Shown here: piece by piece, positions 1 to 8,770 of the stretch
How the letters are laid out: each line of letters starts with the position of its first letter
Numbering within the stretch: the first letter of the stretch is position 1
Source: Vulcanimicrobiota bacterium
GTDB lineage: Bacteria > Eremiobacterota > Eremiobacteria > Baltobacterales > Baltobacteraceae
Assembly (NCBI GenBank): GCA_028287545.1
Contig: JAQBPL010000138.1
Location: forward strand, 1-12,103
Direction: 5' to 3'
DNA: 12,103 nt
The notes under the pieces: generated by a model
Seen by the model: only the letters and a program-made list of their open reading frames with translations
The model's database searches: none
Told to the model about the DNA's origin: nothing
Position numbers and translations under genes: made by a program

Positions 1-760
1 CGCCGCCCAGCGCCTGCACGCGTTTACCGGCGGCGGCCGCCCGCGTGTAGACGTGCTGCGCGATCGGCGTCGAGCCGACGAAACTGACCGCGTCGATCCC
101 CGGATGGTCGAGGATCGCGTTCACCGCGTCTTTGTCGCCGTTGACGACGTTGAAGACGCCCGGCGGCAGACCGGCCTCGGTCAACAGGCGCGCGCTTTCG
201 AGCGCGAGCGAAGGATCTTTCTCGCTCGGCTTCATGATGAACGCGTTGCCGCACGCGATGGCGATCGGATACATCCACATCGGGACCATCGCGGGGAAGT
301 TGAACGGCGAGATCCCGGCGCACACGCCGAGCGGCTGACGGACGGCCTTCACGTCGATGCCGGCGCCGACGTTCTCGCTGAACTCGCCCTTGAGCAATTG
401 CGGAATCCCGCAGGCGAACTCGACGACTTCCAGGCCGCGCTGCACTTCGCCGCGCGCGTCGTCGAGCGTCTTGCCGTGCTCGCGGGTGATCGTGAGCGCG
501 AGGCGATCGGTGTGCGCGCGGAGCAGCTCGCGGTACGCGAACAGCACCGCGGCCCGGCGCGCCGGCGGCGTCTGCGACCACCCGGCGAACGCCCGCCGCG
601 CGACGGATACGGCATTGTCCAGCTCGGCGGGCGATGAGAAGGCGACCCGCGCCTGCACCTCGCCCGTGGCGGGCTCATACACGTCCCCGAACCGCCCCGA
701 TCCGCCCGGGACCTCCGCCCCGTCGACGTAATGCCCAAGCTCACGTATCGCGATCTGCAT
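1..760 (-). CDS. mmsA: CoA-acylating methylmalonate-semialdehyde dehydrogenase, N-terminal part (cut by window edge)
   Basis: The minus frame from the ATG at 760 stays open to the left edge and gives 253 residues of the aldehyde dehydrogenase superfamily. The stretch [13 protein letters not shown] (residues 151-163), with the conserved Asn154, is typical of the MmsA branch. KPSEK follows at 177-181, and the NAD-binding FVGSTPIAQ segment lies at 227-235. MmsA oxidises methylmalonate or malonate semialdehyde to propionyl-CoA or acetyl-CoA with NAD and CoA, in valine, inositol or beta-alanine breakdown. The family is about 500 residues long, so the catalytic Cys, expected near residue 285, lies outside the window. 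The start fits the family N-terminus, but no clear Shine-Dalgarno sequence precedes it. It is divergent from paoA across a 154-bp gap. A different CoA-dependent or general aldehyde dehydrogenase is possible but less likely. Confidence 0.9.
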   Translation of the reverse strand, partial: MQIAIRELGHYVDGAEVPGGSGRFGDVYEPATGEVQARVAFSSPAELDNAVSVARRAFAGWSQTPPARRAAVLFAYRELLRAHTDRLALTITREHGKTLDDARGEVQRGLEVVEFACGIPQLLKGEFSENVGAGIDVKAVRQPLGVCAGISPFNFPAMVPMWMYPIAIACGNAFIMKPSEKDPSLALESARLLTEAGLPPGVFNVVNGDKDAVNAILDHPGIDAVSFVGSTPIAQHVYTRAAAAGKRVQALGG

Positions 761-803
761 GAGAGACTATCCGACCGCGACGCGCAACTTCCTCGCCCCG
801 AAC

Positions 804-821
804 CGATCGGGCGCCCGATCG
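804..821. promoter_or_regulatory. Perfect 18-bp palindrome between divergent mmsA and paoA
   Basis: The sequence CGATCGGGC|GCCCGATCG is a perfect inverted repeat with no spacer. It lies 44 bp upstream of the mmsA start and 94 bp upstream of the paoA start. This is where an operator for a dimeric regulator of one or both transcripts would sit. No regulator gene is adjacent in the window. GC-rich DNA makes GC palindromes more likely, so the role is inferred. Confidence 0.4.
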
Positions 822-856
822 CCGGGTCGCCGGTGTTTCGGTCGGACGGCGGATCT

Positions 857-884
857 TTTGCATGTTCGCTCGCCACGGTATACC
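857..884 (+). promoter_or_regulatory. Possible promoter of paoABC
   Basis: TTTGCA (857-862) and TATACC (879-884) are separated by 16 bp, each with four of six matches to the sigma-70-type hexamers. The predicted transcript would start about 25 bp before the paoA ATG. The gap 761-914 is GC-rich apart from this AT-richer patch. The match is weak and the call is tentative. Confidence 0.25.
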
Positions 885-914
885 GGGCCGGCGGCGGGTA
901 AACGACCCAGAACA

Positions 915-1424
915 ATGGACGTCGAGATCACGCTGCAGATCAACGGGGCGCCGCGTCGGCTTTTGGTCGACACCCGCACAACGCTGCTCGATGCGCTGCG
1001 CGAGCGGCTCGGGATGACGGGTGCGAAAAAAGGCTGCGATCACGGCCAGTGCGGAGCGTGTACGGTCCTGATCGACGGCCGGCGCGCGAACAGCTGTTTG
1101 GCGCTCGCGATCGCGCACCAGGACGCGCAGATTACGACGATCGAGGGTCTGGGGACCAACGGGACGCTGCACCCGCTGCAGGCGGCGTTCGTCGCGCACG
1201 ACGGGTTCCAGTGCGGCTACTGTACGCCCGGTCAGATCTGCTCGGCGGTCGGGATGCTTGATGAAGCCGAACGGGGCTGGCCGAGCGTGGTGACCGCGGA
1301 TCTCGCCGCGGAACGGATCACGCTCGACGACGACGAGATCCGCGAGCGGATGAGCGGCAATCTCTGCCGCTGCGCCGCGTACGCCAACATCGTCCCGGCG
1401 ATCGCCGAGGTTGCACGCCGATGA
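915..1424 (+). CDS. paoA: Aldehyde oxidoreductase, [2Fe-2S] subunit (PaoA/YagT-like)
   Basis: This 169-residue protein is the small iron-sulfur subunit of a xanthine-oxidase-family molybdoenzyme and passes electrons from the Mo centre to FAD. The plant-type ferredoxin cluster ligands are Cys41, 46, 49 and 61 (in [17 protein letters not shown] and SCLAL). The second [2Fe-2S] cluster uses Cys100 and 103 (QCGYC) and Cys151 and 153 (NLCRC). The insert before [12 protein letters not shown], carrying a TADL segment, resembles the PaoA/YagT group that acts on aromatic aldehydes. Unlike E. coli PaoA it has no Tat signal peptide. The frame is open upstream to an ATG at 759, but that extension has no hydrophobic core and no similarity to the family, so the start at 915 is preferred; its ribosome-binding site is weak. 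The stop overlaps paoB by four bases (ATGA). Confidence 0.9.
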   Translation: MDVEITLQINGAPRRLLVDTRTTLLDALRERLGMTGAKKGCDHGQCGACTVLIDGRRANSCLALAIAHQDAQITTIEGLGTNGTLHPLQAAFVAHDGFQCGYCTPGQICSAVGMLDEAERGWPSVVTADLAAERITLDDDEIRERMSGNLCRCAAYANIVPAIAEVARR

Positions 1425-2410
1425 TCCCGTTTCGCTACGAGCGTGCGCAGGACGCGGGCTCGGCGATAGCTGCGCTCGCCGGCGCTCCCTCCGCCGCGTT
1501 TCTCGGCGGCGGGACGAACCTGGTCGACCTGATGAAGCTCGGCGTCGCGAGGCCCGACCTGCTGGTCGACGTCGCGCGTCTTCCGTACGACCGCATTGAG
1601 GTGCTCCCGGACGGGGGCGTGCGAATCGGCGCAGCGGTGCGCAACAGCGACCTCGCCGCCGACCGTACGATCCGCACCCGCTATCCCGTGCTCGCGCAAG
1701 CGCTCCTCTCAGGGGCGTCGGGCCAGCTGCGCAACCTCGCCACGACGGGCGGCAATCTGCTGCAGCGCACGCGCTGCGTGTACTTCCAGGACACCTCGAA
1801 ACCGTGCAACAAACGCGTGCCGGGCAGCGGCTGTCCCGCGCGCGAGGGGTATCATCGCGGCCTCGCGATCCTCGGCGCTTCGGAATCGTGCATCGCGACG
1901 CACCCCTCCGACATGGCGGTCGCGCTGGCCGCGCTCGACGCGGTCGTGCAGGTGCAAGGATCGCAAGGGAAACGCGCGATCGCGCTGCGCGACTTCCACC
2001 GGCTTCCCGGCGAGGAGCCGCAGCGCGACACGGTTCTCGCGCACGGTGAGCTGATCACCGCGATCGATCTGCCGCCGCTCGCGTTCGCCGCGCGTTCGGC
2101 GTACCGTAAGGTGCGCGACCGCAGGTCGTACGCCTTTGCACTCGTCTCGGTCGCCGCGGCGCTCGACCTCGCCGACGGCGTCGTGCGCGACGTCCGGATC
2201 GCGTTGGGCGGCGTCGCGCACAAACCGTGGCGCGCCGTGCGCGCCGAAGAGGCGTTGCGCGGCAAGCCGGCGACCCAGGAAGCATTCCGCCGCGCCGCGG
2301 AGGCCGAGCTCGCGCAGGCACAGCCCCTCGAGCAGAACGCGTTCAAGGTGCCGCTGGCGCGCAACACGATCGTGCGCACGCTCCTCGACCTTGCGGAGCG
2401 GGGGCGATGA
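1421..2410 (+). CDS. paoB: Aldehyde oxidoreductase, FAD and [4Fe-4S] subunit (PaoB/YagS-like)
   Basis: This 329-residue protein is the FAD-binding middle subunit of the molybdenum hydroxylase, close to the 318 residues of E. coli PaoB. FAD pyrophosphate-binding motifs are LGGGTNL (28-34) and [13 protein letters not shown] (107-119). Four cysteines, Cys119, Cys129, Cys138 and Cys157, fall where the PaoB group binds an extra [4Fe-4S] cluster, in RCVYFQD, KPCNKR, GSGCPA and SCIATHPSD. The C-terminal CO-dehydrogenase-flavoprotein domain follows ([21 protein letters not shown], then GGVAHKPWR). Overlaps of four bases with paoA and paoC (both ATGA) indicate one operon with translational coupling. 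The cluster cysteines separate it from ordinary XdhB or CoxM subunits. Electron acceptor unknown; ferredoxin or oxygen in relatives. Confidence 0.9.
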   Translation: MIPFRYERAQDAGSAIAALAGAPSAAFLGGGTNLVDLMKLGVARPDLLVDVARLPYDRIEVLPDGGVRIGAAVRNSDLAADRTIRTRYPVLAQALLSGASGQLRNLATTGGNLLQRTRCVYFQDTSKPCNKRVPGSGCPAREGYHRGLAILGASESCIATHPSDMAVALAALDAVVQVQGSQGKRAIALRDFHRLPGEEPQRDTVLAHGELITAIDLPPLAFAARSAYRKVRDRRSYAFALVSVAAALDLADGVVRDVRIALGGVAHKPWRAVRAEEALRGKPATQEAFRRAAEAELAQAQPLEQNAFKVPLARNTIVRTLLDLAERGR

Positions 2411-4500
2411 TCGCCGCGCGCGCGATCGGCGCGCCGCTCGACCGGATCGACGGCCCGCTCAAAGTGACCGGCGCCGCGAAGTACGCCGCCGAGTACCCGG
2501 TCAAGGATGTCGCACACGTCTTCCTCGTCCAGAGCACGATCGCGAAGGGTCGCGTCACGTCGATCGACGCGTCGAGGGCACGCGCGCTCGCGGGCGTCGT
2601 AGAGGTGCTGACGCACGAGACGGCGCCGCGCATCGCAGAGTGCGACGACGCGGCACTGCGCGTGCTGCAGTCCGACGCGGTCGCGTACCACGGCCAGATC
2701 GTCGCAGCGATCGTCGCGGAGACGCCGGAGGTCGCGCGCCAGGCGGTCGGCCTGGTCGCCGTGACGTACGAGGAGCAGCCGCACCACGTCGAGCTGCGCG
2801 CCGACGACCCGAACCTCTACAAGCCGGAAAAGGTCAACGCGGGCTTCGCGACCGACACGCTGACCGGCGATCCCGACGCAGCGCTGGCCGCGGCAGCGGT
2901 CACCCACGACGCGACCTATACGACTCCGCACTACCACAACAACCCGCTCGAGCCGCACGCGACGATCGCGGCGTGGAGCGACGACGGCGTCACCCTGCAC
3001 GACGCGAACCAAGGCCCGCACCCGATTCGCGACGACGTCGCGAAGGCGTTCGGTCTGGATCCCGAGCGCGTGCGCGTCATCGCACCGTACGTCGGCGGCG
3101 GGTTCGGTTCGAAGTTCTTTACGCATCCGCACGTCATCCTCACGGTCATGGCCGCGAAGGTCGCGGGGCGGCCGGTGAAGCTGGCGCTGACCCGCCAGCA
3201 GATGTTCTCGCTGGTCGGCTACCGCACGCCGACGATCCAGCGGCTGCGGCTCGGCGCCGGCCGCGATGGCGTGCTGACCGCGGTCGTGCACGAAGTAGTC
3301 GAGCAGACCTCGACGATCGAAGAGTTCGCAGAACAGACCGCCGTCGCGACGCGGATGATGTACGCCGCGCCGAACCGGCGCACGTCGCACCGCCTCGCCC
3401 GGCTGGACATGCCGACGCCGTCGATCATGCGCGGGCCCGGCGAAACGCCCGGAATGTTCGCGCTCGAGTCGGCAATGGACGAGATGGCGCTGAAGTGCAA
3501 CCTCGACCCGGTTGAGTTCCGCATCCGCAATGAACCGCAGACCGATCCCGACACGGGCTTGCCGTTCAGCAGCCGCGGTTTGGTTGCGTGCCTGCGCGAG
3601 GGCGCGCGGCGCTTCGGCTGGGAAGAACGCGATCCGTATCAGCGCGTCGAGCGCCACGGCCGCTGGTACGTCGGGACCGGCGTCGCCGCATCGACCTATC
3701 CGACGCGCCGGCGTCTTGCCGAAGCGATCGCGCGCGTCGACCGCGACGGAAACTACACGGTGCTGATCGACGCGTCGGACATCGGCACCGGAACGTGGAC
3801 CGCGCTCACTCAGATTTCCGCCGACGCGCTCGACGTCCCGATCGAGCGGGTGCGGATCGAGATCGGCGACTCCGCGCTGCCGCGCGCGCTCGGGGCCGGC
3901 GGCTCGACAGGCCTCGCCTCATGGGGCACCGCCGTCTGCGACGCGGCCGAGAAGCTGCGGACGCGCTTACGTGACGAGTACGGCGGTACGATCCCCGCCG
4001 AGGGGCTCGAAGCCCACGGCGAAGCGGGCGAAAACCCGGAGGCGAAGCGTTTTTCAATGCACGCCTACGGCGCACAGTTCGCCGAGGTACACGTCGATGC
4101 CGACACCGGCGAGGTCCGCGTGCCGCGGCTGCTCGGCGTCTTCGCGGTGGGTCGCATGGTCAACACGAAAACCGGACGCTCGCAGCTGCTCGGCGGGATG
4201 ACGATGGGGCTCTCGATGGCGCTGCACGAGGTGACGGTCCTCGACCCGCGGTTCGGCAGCTTCGCGAACCACGACTTCGCCGAGTATCACATCGCGGTGA
4301 ACGCCGACGTGGGGAGCATCGAGGTCGCCTGGATCGACGAAGACGATCCGTACATCAACCCGATGGGCGCGAAGGGCATCGGCGAGATCGGCATGACCGG
4401 CACGGCCGCCGCAATCGCGAACGCGGTCCACCACGCAACCGGAATCCGCGTCCGCGACCTGCCGATCACGCTCGACAAACTGCTCGAATCCTTGCCCTGA
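2407..4500 (+). CDS. paoC: Aldehyde oxidoreductase, molybdenum cofactor catalytic subunit (PaoC/YagR-like)
   Basis: This 697-residue protein is the large catalytic subunit, slightly shorter than E. coli PaoC (732). It should bind the molybdopterin cofactor, in relatives the cytosine dinucleotide form, and hydroxylate aldehydes to carboxylic acids with water as oxygen donor. The N-terminal domain begins with [23 protein letters not shown]. The cofactor-binding loop VGGGFGSK is at 229-236, and the family segment [19 protein letters not shown] follows. The catalytic base is Glu660 in KGIGEIG (656-662). The ATG overlaps the paoB stop. No XdhC/PaoD-type maturation factor follows; the next gene is valS on the other strand, so the chaperone must be elsewhere. 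The stop codon lies inside the inverted-repeat element at 4495-4654. The exact substrate cannot be read from the sequence. Confidence 0.9.
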   Translation: MIAARAIGAPLDRIDGPLKVTGAAKYAAEYPVKDVAHVFLVQSTIAKGRVTSIDASRARALAGVVEVLTHETAPRIAECDDAALRVLQSDAVAYHGQIVAAIVAETPEVARQAVGLVAVTYEEQPHHVELRADDPNLYKPEKVNAGFATDTLTGDPDAALAAAAVTHDATYTTPHYHNNPLEPHATIAAWSDDGVTLHDANQGPHPIRDDVAKAFGLDPERVRVIAPYVGGGFGSKFFTHPHVILTVMAAKVAGRPVKLALTRQQMFSLVGYRTPTIQRLRLGAGRDGVLTAVVHEVVEQTSTIEEFAEQTAVATRMMYAAPNRRTSHRLARLDMPTPSIMRGPGETPGMFALESAMDEMALKCNLDPVEFRIRNEPQTDPDTGLPFSSRGLVACLREGARRFGWEERDPYQRVERHGRWYVGTGVAASTYPTRRRLAEAIARVDRDGNYTVLIDASDIGTGTWTALTQISADALDVPIERVRIEIGDSALPRALGAGGSTGLASWGTAVCDAAEKLRTRLRDEYGGTIPAEGLEAHGEAGENPEAKRFSMHAYGAQFAEVHVDADTGEVRVPRLLGVFAVGRMVNTKTGRSQLLGGMTMGLSMALHEVTVLDPRFGSFANHDFAEYHIAVNADVGSIEVAWIDEDDPYINPMGAKGIGEIGMTGTAAAIANAVHHATGIRVRDLPITLDKLLESLP

Positions 4501-4654
4501 GCACCCATCACAATGAGCACCCACCGTTGTCACCCTGAGCTTGTCGAAGGGCCCTCGTCACGCATCGTGCCTCCCGCTGCACGCTAGACGTGTGGCACCA
4601 TCGTTGACGAAGGCCCTTCGCCAAGCTCAGGGTGACAGCGATGTGTGCTCAGGG
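4495..4654. repeat. Symmetric inverted-repeat element between convergent paoC and valS; probable bidirectional terminator
   Basis: The main arms are 4528-4560 and 4605-4637 and match at 31 of 33 positions as an inverted repeat, with a 44-base middle. The core reads CCCTGAGCTTGTCGAAGGG on the left and has one change on the right. Outside the arms, CCCTGAGCAC occurs at 4495-4504 and inverted at 4645-4654. The left flank has one extra 16-bp unit (TGAGCACCCA at 4498 and again at 4514). Both stop codons, paoC at 4498-4500 and valS at 4651-4649, are the TGA of this CCCTGAGCAC. The core resembles a dispersed intergenic repeat seen in many GC-rich genomes (recollection, not checked). The long hairpin could end transcription from both sides, although no T-run follows it. 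Confidence 0.8.
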
Positions 4655-7327
4655 TGACAATGGGTCGAGTTCGCGGAGGCCTTCGCGGGCGCGCTGGAGC
4701 TCGCGGCGGTAGTCCTCGAGCTTCGCTCGTTCGGCGGCGACCACGTCGGCCGAGGCTCTGGCCACGAAACCGTCGTTGGCGAGCTTCTTCTCCGAGCGGG
4801 CGACCTCGGATTCGAGCCGGGTGATCTCGCGGGTGTAGCGGTCGCGCAGCTTCGCGGTGTCGGCGACGCCGCGCACCGCGAGGATGCGCTGGCGCACGTC
4901 GCCGTCGCCGCCGTCGTACGTCGTGATCTCGGCGCGGGCCAGCGTCGCGATCGCTTCGACGACGCCGGACTCGTTCGCGAGCGATGACGGAATCTCGACG
5001 CGCATCCAGTCCTTCGGCGCGATCGCCCACTCGGAGCGCGCGTTGCGCAGCTGTTCGACCTTTTCGATGACCGTGCCGAACGTCGCCGCGTCGTCGGCGA
5101 AGGTCGGGATCTCGGCGATGTCCGGCCAGGACGCCGTCACGATCGTCGCGCCGTCGTGCGGCAGCGTCAGCCAGATCTCTTCGGTGACGAACGGCGCGAT
5201 CGGGTGCATCGCGCGCACGAACGTGTTGAGCACGAACGAGAGCACCGCCGCGCGCGTCTCGCGCTGGCCGGGCGCTTTGGTCGCCTCGAGATACCAATCG
5301 CAGAACGTGTACCACCCGAACTGCAAGAGCGCATCGGCCGCGACGCCGAAAGCGAAGCCGTCGTACGCGGCGGTCACCGTCTCGACGGTGCGGCGCAATT
5401 CGGTAAGGATCCACCGGTCGGCGAGCGTGAGTTTGCCGTGCGGCGGCAGGACGGCGGCGCCCGGCAGCCCTTCTTCGAGCGAGACCGTGTAGCGCAGCGC
5501 GTTCCAGAGTTTGGTGGCGAACCGCTTCGCCTCGTCGCAGTAGCGCTCGTCGAAGCGCAGCTCCTGCGACTCGAGGCGCATCTGACGCAGGATGCCGAAG
5601 CGCGTGCCGTCGGCGCCGTATTTCGGCACGAGATCGGTCATCGGATCGATCGCGTTGCCGAGCGACTTCGACATCTTGCGGCCGTGCAGATCGAACACCA
5701 GCGGCGTGACGAACACCGTCTCGAACGGCAGTGCGCCCGCGAACCGCAGCCCGAGCATCACCATCCGCGATACCCAAAGGAAGATGATGTCGCGGCTGGT
5801 GATCATGACTTGGTTCGGATACCAGTGCTCGAGCTCGGGCGTCCGCTCGGGCCAGCCGAGGATCGAGAACGGCCAGAGCCCCGAGGAGAACCAGGTGTCG
5901 AGCGTATCGGGATCGCGGCGCAGGTCGGCGGTGCCGTACTTCTCCCGCGCGATGCGCAGCGCTTCCGCTTCATCGTGCGCGACGATCACGTCGTCGCCGG
6001 GCGTATACCAGACCGGCAACTGGTGGCCCCACCAAATTTGGCGCGAGATGTTCCAGTCGCGCAGGCCTTCGAGTCCGGCTTCGAACGTGCGGCCGAAGCG
6101 CTCGGGGACGAAGCGCACTTCGCCCCCGCGATACGCCTCGAGCGCCGGCTTCGCGAGCGGTTCCATCTTCACGAACCACTGCAGCGAGAGCAGCGGCTCG
6201 ATGACGGCATGCGACCGCGAGCTGACCGGCACGTTCGTGTGGTACGGCTCTTCCTTCACCAGGGCGCCGGCGGCGCGCAGGTCGGCGACGATCTTCTTGC
6301 GCGCCTCGAAACGATCGAGCCCGGCGTACGCGGTCATGCGCTCCGCCTGCGCGTCGATCGCCCTCCGCTTCGCGGGCGCCTCATCGTAACGCCAGATCGG
6401 CGCGCTGACGCGGCCGTCGTAGTCGATGACGGTCGGCATCGGCAACGCGTGGCGTTGACCGATCTCGTAGTCGGTCTGGTCGTGCGCGGGCGTCACCTTC
6501 ACCGCGCCCGTTCCGAATCCCGATTCGACCGCAGCGTCGGCGATGACCGGAATCGCGCGGTCGATGAGCGGCAGCACGACGTTCTTGCCGATCAGATCGC
6601 GATAGCGCTCGTCGTCGGGATGCACGGCGACTGCGACGTCGCCGAGATACGTCTCCGGCCGCGTCGTCGCGATGACCACGCCCTCGCCGCCGTCCTCGGC
6701 GCGATAGCGCAGATGCCACAGATACGTGTCGACCTCTTCGTTCTCGACTTCGGCGTCGGAGAGCGTCGACTGCGCCGTCGGGTCCCAATTCACCAGCCGC
6801 GTTCCGCGGTAGATCAGCCCGTCGTTGTAGAGGTCGACGAAGACCTTGATGACCGCGGCCGAGAGGCCCGGATCCATCGTGAACCGCTCGCGCTCCCAGT
6901 CGGGGCCGAAGCCGAGGCGCTGGAACGATTCGTTGATCGCGCCGCCGTACTGCTCGCGCCACGCCCATGCGTGCGCGAGGAACGCCTCGCGGCCCAGACC
7001 GTCGCGGGTGAGGCCCTCCTTGGCGAGCTCGCGCACGAGCACGGCCTCGGTCGCGATCGCAGCGTGATCCTGACCGGGGATCCAGTCGGCGTTCTCGCCG
7101 AGCATCCGATGGTAGCGCGTGAGCACGTCCATTGGCGTGTACGTCGAGCCGTGACCGAGGTGCGCGCGGCCGGTGATGTTCGGCGGCGGCATCGAGATGA
7201 TGAACGGCGGCCGCGCCGGATCGGGCTCTTCATGGAAGACGCCGGAAGCCATCGAGCGCGCGTACAGCCGCGGCTCGACCTCATCGGGATCGTAGGTCTT
7301 GGGGAGCTCCGGGCGGCCGTGGTTCAC
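4649..7327 (-). CDS. valS: Valine--tRNA ligase
   Basis: This 892-residue class Ia aminoacyl-tRNA synthetase charges tRNA-Val with valine in the cytoplasm. The N-terminus has PPPNITGRAHLGHG with the HIGH signature as HLGH (56-59), then WIPGQDHAAIATE. The CP1 editing domain shows NWDPTAQSTLSDAEVE and TTRPETYLGDVAVAVHP. WNISRQIWWGHQLPVWY and DTWFSSGLWPFS follow. The KMSKS loop is exact at 551-555. The anticodon-binding domain includes FCDWYLEATK, and the protein ends with the C-terminal coiled coil typical of ValS (RDRYTREITRLESEVARSEKKL onward). The start is a GTG at 7327; the frame is open upstream, but no ATG, GTG or TTG is seen in the preceding tract. It is the last gene of a minus-strand cluster, 38 bp after the small acidic ORF. 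The last codons (Leu-Ser-Pro-stop) are made by the repeat element. Confidence 0.96.
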   Translation of the reverse strand: MNHGRPELPKTYDPDEVEPRLYARSMASGVFHEEPDPARPPFIISMPPPNITGRAHLGHGSTYTPMDVLTRYHRMLGENADWIPGQDHAAIATEAVLVRELAKEGLTRDGLGREAFLAHAWAWREQYGGAINESFQRLGFGPDWERERFTMDPGLSAAVIKVFVDLYNDGLIYRGTRLVNWDPTAQSTLSDAEVENEEVDTYLWHLRYRAEDGGEGVVIATTRPETYLGDVAVAVHPDDERYRDLIGKNVVLPLIDRAIPVIADAAVESGFGTGAVKVTPAHDQTDYEIGQRHALPMPTVIDYDGRVSAPIWRYDEAPAKRRAIDAQAERMTAYAGLDRFEARKKIVADLRAAGALVKEEPYHTNVPVSSRSHAVIEPLLSLQWFVKMEPLAKPALEAYRGGEVRFVPERFGRTFEAGLEGLRDWNISRQIWWGHQLPVWYTPGDDVIVAHDEAEALRIAREKYGTADLRRDPDTLDTWFSSGLWPFSILGWPERTPELEHWYPNQVMITSRDIIFLWVSRMVMLGLRFAGALPFETVFVTPLVFDLHGRKMSKSLGNAIDPMTDLVPKYGADGTRFGILRQMRLESQELRFDERYCDEAKRFATKLWNALRYTVSLEEGLPGAAVLPPHGKLTLADRWILTELRRTVETVTAAYDGFAFGVAADALLQFGWYTFCDWYLEATKAPGQRETRAAVLSFVLNTFVRAMHPIAPFVTEEIWLTLPHDGATIVTASWPDIAEIPTFADDAATFGTVIEKVEQLRNARSEWAIAPKDWMRVEIPSSLANESGVVEAIATLARAEITTYDGGDGDVRQRILAVRGVADTAKLRDRYTREITRLESEVARSEKKLANDGFVARASADVVAAERAKLEDYRRELQRAREGLRELDPLSP

Positions 7328-7365
7328 AACCGCCCCGTCTACGGCTTCGCCCGGCGCGAGTCCCG

Positions 7366-7563
7366 TTACACGGAGGAAAGACCAGCCGCCCCCCTTGCCG
7401 AGCGAGTCCCGGATTCGTCGTCGAGCTGCTCGATGTTGGAGTCTTCGAAGCTCGTGTCTTCGACCAGTTGCTCCTCGCCGCGGATCGTCTCGGAGTTCTT
7501 CTCCGTCAGGCCGGGCTCGTTGTTGGCGTCCACGTCGCCATTGGTCGTGCGATCGTTGTTCAT
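7366..7563 (-). CDS. Small acidic hypothetical protein
   Basis: This is a 65-residue ORF between the dehalogenase-like gene (25 bp upstream) and valS (38 bp downstream), on the same strand. It is rich in Asn, Asp and Glu: 16 acidic residues against 5 basic, with no Cys, Trp, Tyr or His. It is predicted to be disordered and soluble; no signal peptide, membrane segment or known domain is recognised. About 54 of 65 codons end in G or C, matching the coding bias of the neighbours, which supports a real gene. The bias weakens in the last dozen codons. No strong Shine-Dalgarno sequence is visible before the ATG at 7563. The function is unknown, and co-transcription with valS is inferred only from spacing. 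Confidence 0.55.
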   Translation of the reverse strand: MNNDRTTNGDVDANNEPGLTEKNSETIRGEEQLVEDTSFEDSNIEQLDDESGTRSARGAAGLSSV

Positions 7564-7588
7564 GAAACGAGCGTACCCAGTCGGCGGC

Positions 7589-8266
7589 TCAGCCCGAACG
7601 CGCGAGAAACGCTTCCAGCTCGTGCAAGCCGCCGAGCGTCACCTCGGGTGCCGGGAGGAGCGACTCGGCCGGACCGCCCGCCCGATTGCACCACGCGACG
7701 CGAAAGCCGAACCGCGCGGCGCCCCAGGCATCCCAGGAGTTCGCCGAGACGAATGCGATCTCGCCGGGCGGGCACGCGAACCGCTGGGTCGCGAGCGCAT
7801 AGATGCGCGGATCGGGCTTGAACGCGCCGACCGCTTCGACCGAGAGGACGTCATCGAGCAGTTCGCGGACGCCGGCGTGCATCAGCGCCGCTTCGGCCGA
7901 GGCCGGCGATCCGTTGGTGAGGACCGCGCGCGGAATCCCGCGTGCGGCCAGCGTCCGTAGCGCGGGGGCGGCGTCCGGGTGCGCCGGCATCTCCCGAAAG
8001 ACGTCGATGAAGCGCCGGCGCTGCGAGGAGTCGAGGCTGATGCCGCGGAGCGCGCAGGTCTGCTCGAGCGCGAGCACGGTCAACTCGTCGAACGGCTGAT
8101 ACGCCTGGGCGAGCGAGGTCAGGAACGCGTACTCGATCTGCTTGCGGCGCCACTCGCGCACGAAAGCGGCGGGGTCGTCGACACCGGCGTCGGCGACGGG
8201 CCCTTCCATCGCTTGCAGATCGAGCAACGTCCCATAGAGATCGAAAACGACGGCGGCGACGGGCAT
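7589..8266 (-). CDS. Haloacid dehalogenase type II-like HAD hydrolase
   Basis: This 225-residue HAD-superfamily protein resembles L-2-haloacid dehalogenases, which hydrolyse 2-haloalkanoic acids to hydroxy acids through an aspartyl ester. FDLYGTLLD (8-16) carries the nucleophile Asp9 and Thr13. Arg40 is in REWRRKQIEY. LTNG has Thr117. Lys150 and Tyr156 are in AFKPDPRIY, and Ser174, Asn176 and Asp179 are in FVSANSWDAWGA. These map one for one, shifted by one residue, onto the known L-DEX residues Asp10, Thr14, Arg41, Ser118, Lys151, Tyr157, Ser175, Asn177 and Asp180. The only change is Thr for Ser118. The ATG follows the yqeG stop directly (TGAATG), so the two are probably co-translated. The true substrate may be a phosphate ester rather than a haloacid. 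Confidence 0.85.
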   Translation of the reverse strand: MPVAAVVFDLYGTLLDLQAMEGPVADAGVDDPAAFVREWRRKQIEYAFLTSLAQAYQPFDELTVLALEQTCALRGISLDSSQRRRFIDVFREMPAHPDAAPALRTLAARGIPRAVLTNGSPASAEAALMHAGVRELLDDVLSVEAVGAFKPDPRIYALATQRFACPPGEIAFVSANSWDAWGAARFGFRVAWCNRAGGPAESLLPAPEVTLGGLHELEAFLARSG

Positions 8267-8770
8267 TCAGGTCCTTCCCCCGATCGTGCGTTCGAGAAAG
8301 CGCAGCACGCGGGTGAGCGGAAAATCCCGCTCGACCAGCGGTGTCGTCAGAATCGCGCGGAGTCCGACGAGCCTCGCGCCGAGCACGTCGGTGAAGAGCT
8401 GGTCGCCGATGACGATGGTCGCGCTGCGCGGCGTGCCGAGCAAACGCAACGCGCGCAAGAACGCGAACGGCAACGGTTTGAGCGCGTTCGGAACGACGGG
8501 GATACCAAGCTTCGCGCCGACCAGCGCAACGCGTTCGGTGAAGTTGTTCGACACGAGCACCATCGCGAAGCCGCGATCGCGCGCCGCAGCGACCCATTCG
8601 GCGACGCCGGGCGCCAATTCGGGCTGATGATAGGCGCAAACCGTGTTGTCGAGGTCGACCACGATGCCCCGAATGCCGAGCTCTCGCAGGTGGTCGAGCG
8701 ACACCTCGGTCAGGGCCTCGACGTGATGGTCGGCTCGGAACCTCTCCACGCTATCCCCGGTTCCGTCCAC
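8267..8770 (-). CDS. yqeG: YqeG-family HAD IIIA-type phosphatase
   Basis: This protein of up to 167 residues has the compact HAD fold of the YqeG/PGPase family. Motif I is VVDLDNT (Asp39 and Asp41), motif II is LVSNN (Ser74), motif III is Lys98 in NALKPLPFAF, and motif IV is IGDQLFTDVLGA (Asp123 and Asp128). Family members dephosphorylate phosphatidylglycerophosphate in some lineages; the substrate here is not shown. There is no long C-terminal extension. Two GTG starts are possible. The one at 8770 has a GGGGGGAG tract upstream. The one at 8749 gives an N-terminus (MERFRADHHVEAL) that fits B. subtilis YqeG better. Both GTGs lie within copies of the TCCAC motif. It is the first gene of the minus-strand cluster and is divergent from nrdJ. 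Confidence 0.88.
   Translation of the reverse strand: MDGTGDSVERFRADHHVEALTEVSLDHLRELGIRGIVVDLDNTVCAYHQPELAPGVAEWVAAARDRGFAMVLVSNNFTERVALVGAKLGIPVVPNALKPLPFAFLRALRLLGTPRSATIVIGDQLFTDVLGARLVGLRAILTTPLVERDFPLTRVLRFLERTIGGRT

Noticed and set aside
759..914. N-terminal extension of PaoA from the ATG at 759, considered as a Tat signal
   Set aside because: It has scattered arginines but no hydrophobic core, overlaps the mmsA start region, and has poor coding bias.
1852..3657. A 601-codon open frame on the minus strand, antisense to paoB and paoC
   Set aside because: Arg/Asp/Val-rich with no recognisable domain; it mirrors the G/C-ending codons of the real genes on the other strand.
4528..4637. 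CRISPR array or insertion sequence ends
   Set aside because: There is a single inverted pair with no regular direct repeats and spacers, and no transposase lies between the arms.
5156..7960. A 934-codon open frame on the plus strand, antisense to valS and its neighbours
   Set aside because: Its product is Arg/Glu/Asp-rich low-complexity sequence without domains. It is the usual antisense open frame produced by GC-rich coding DNA, and valS opposite is unambiguous.
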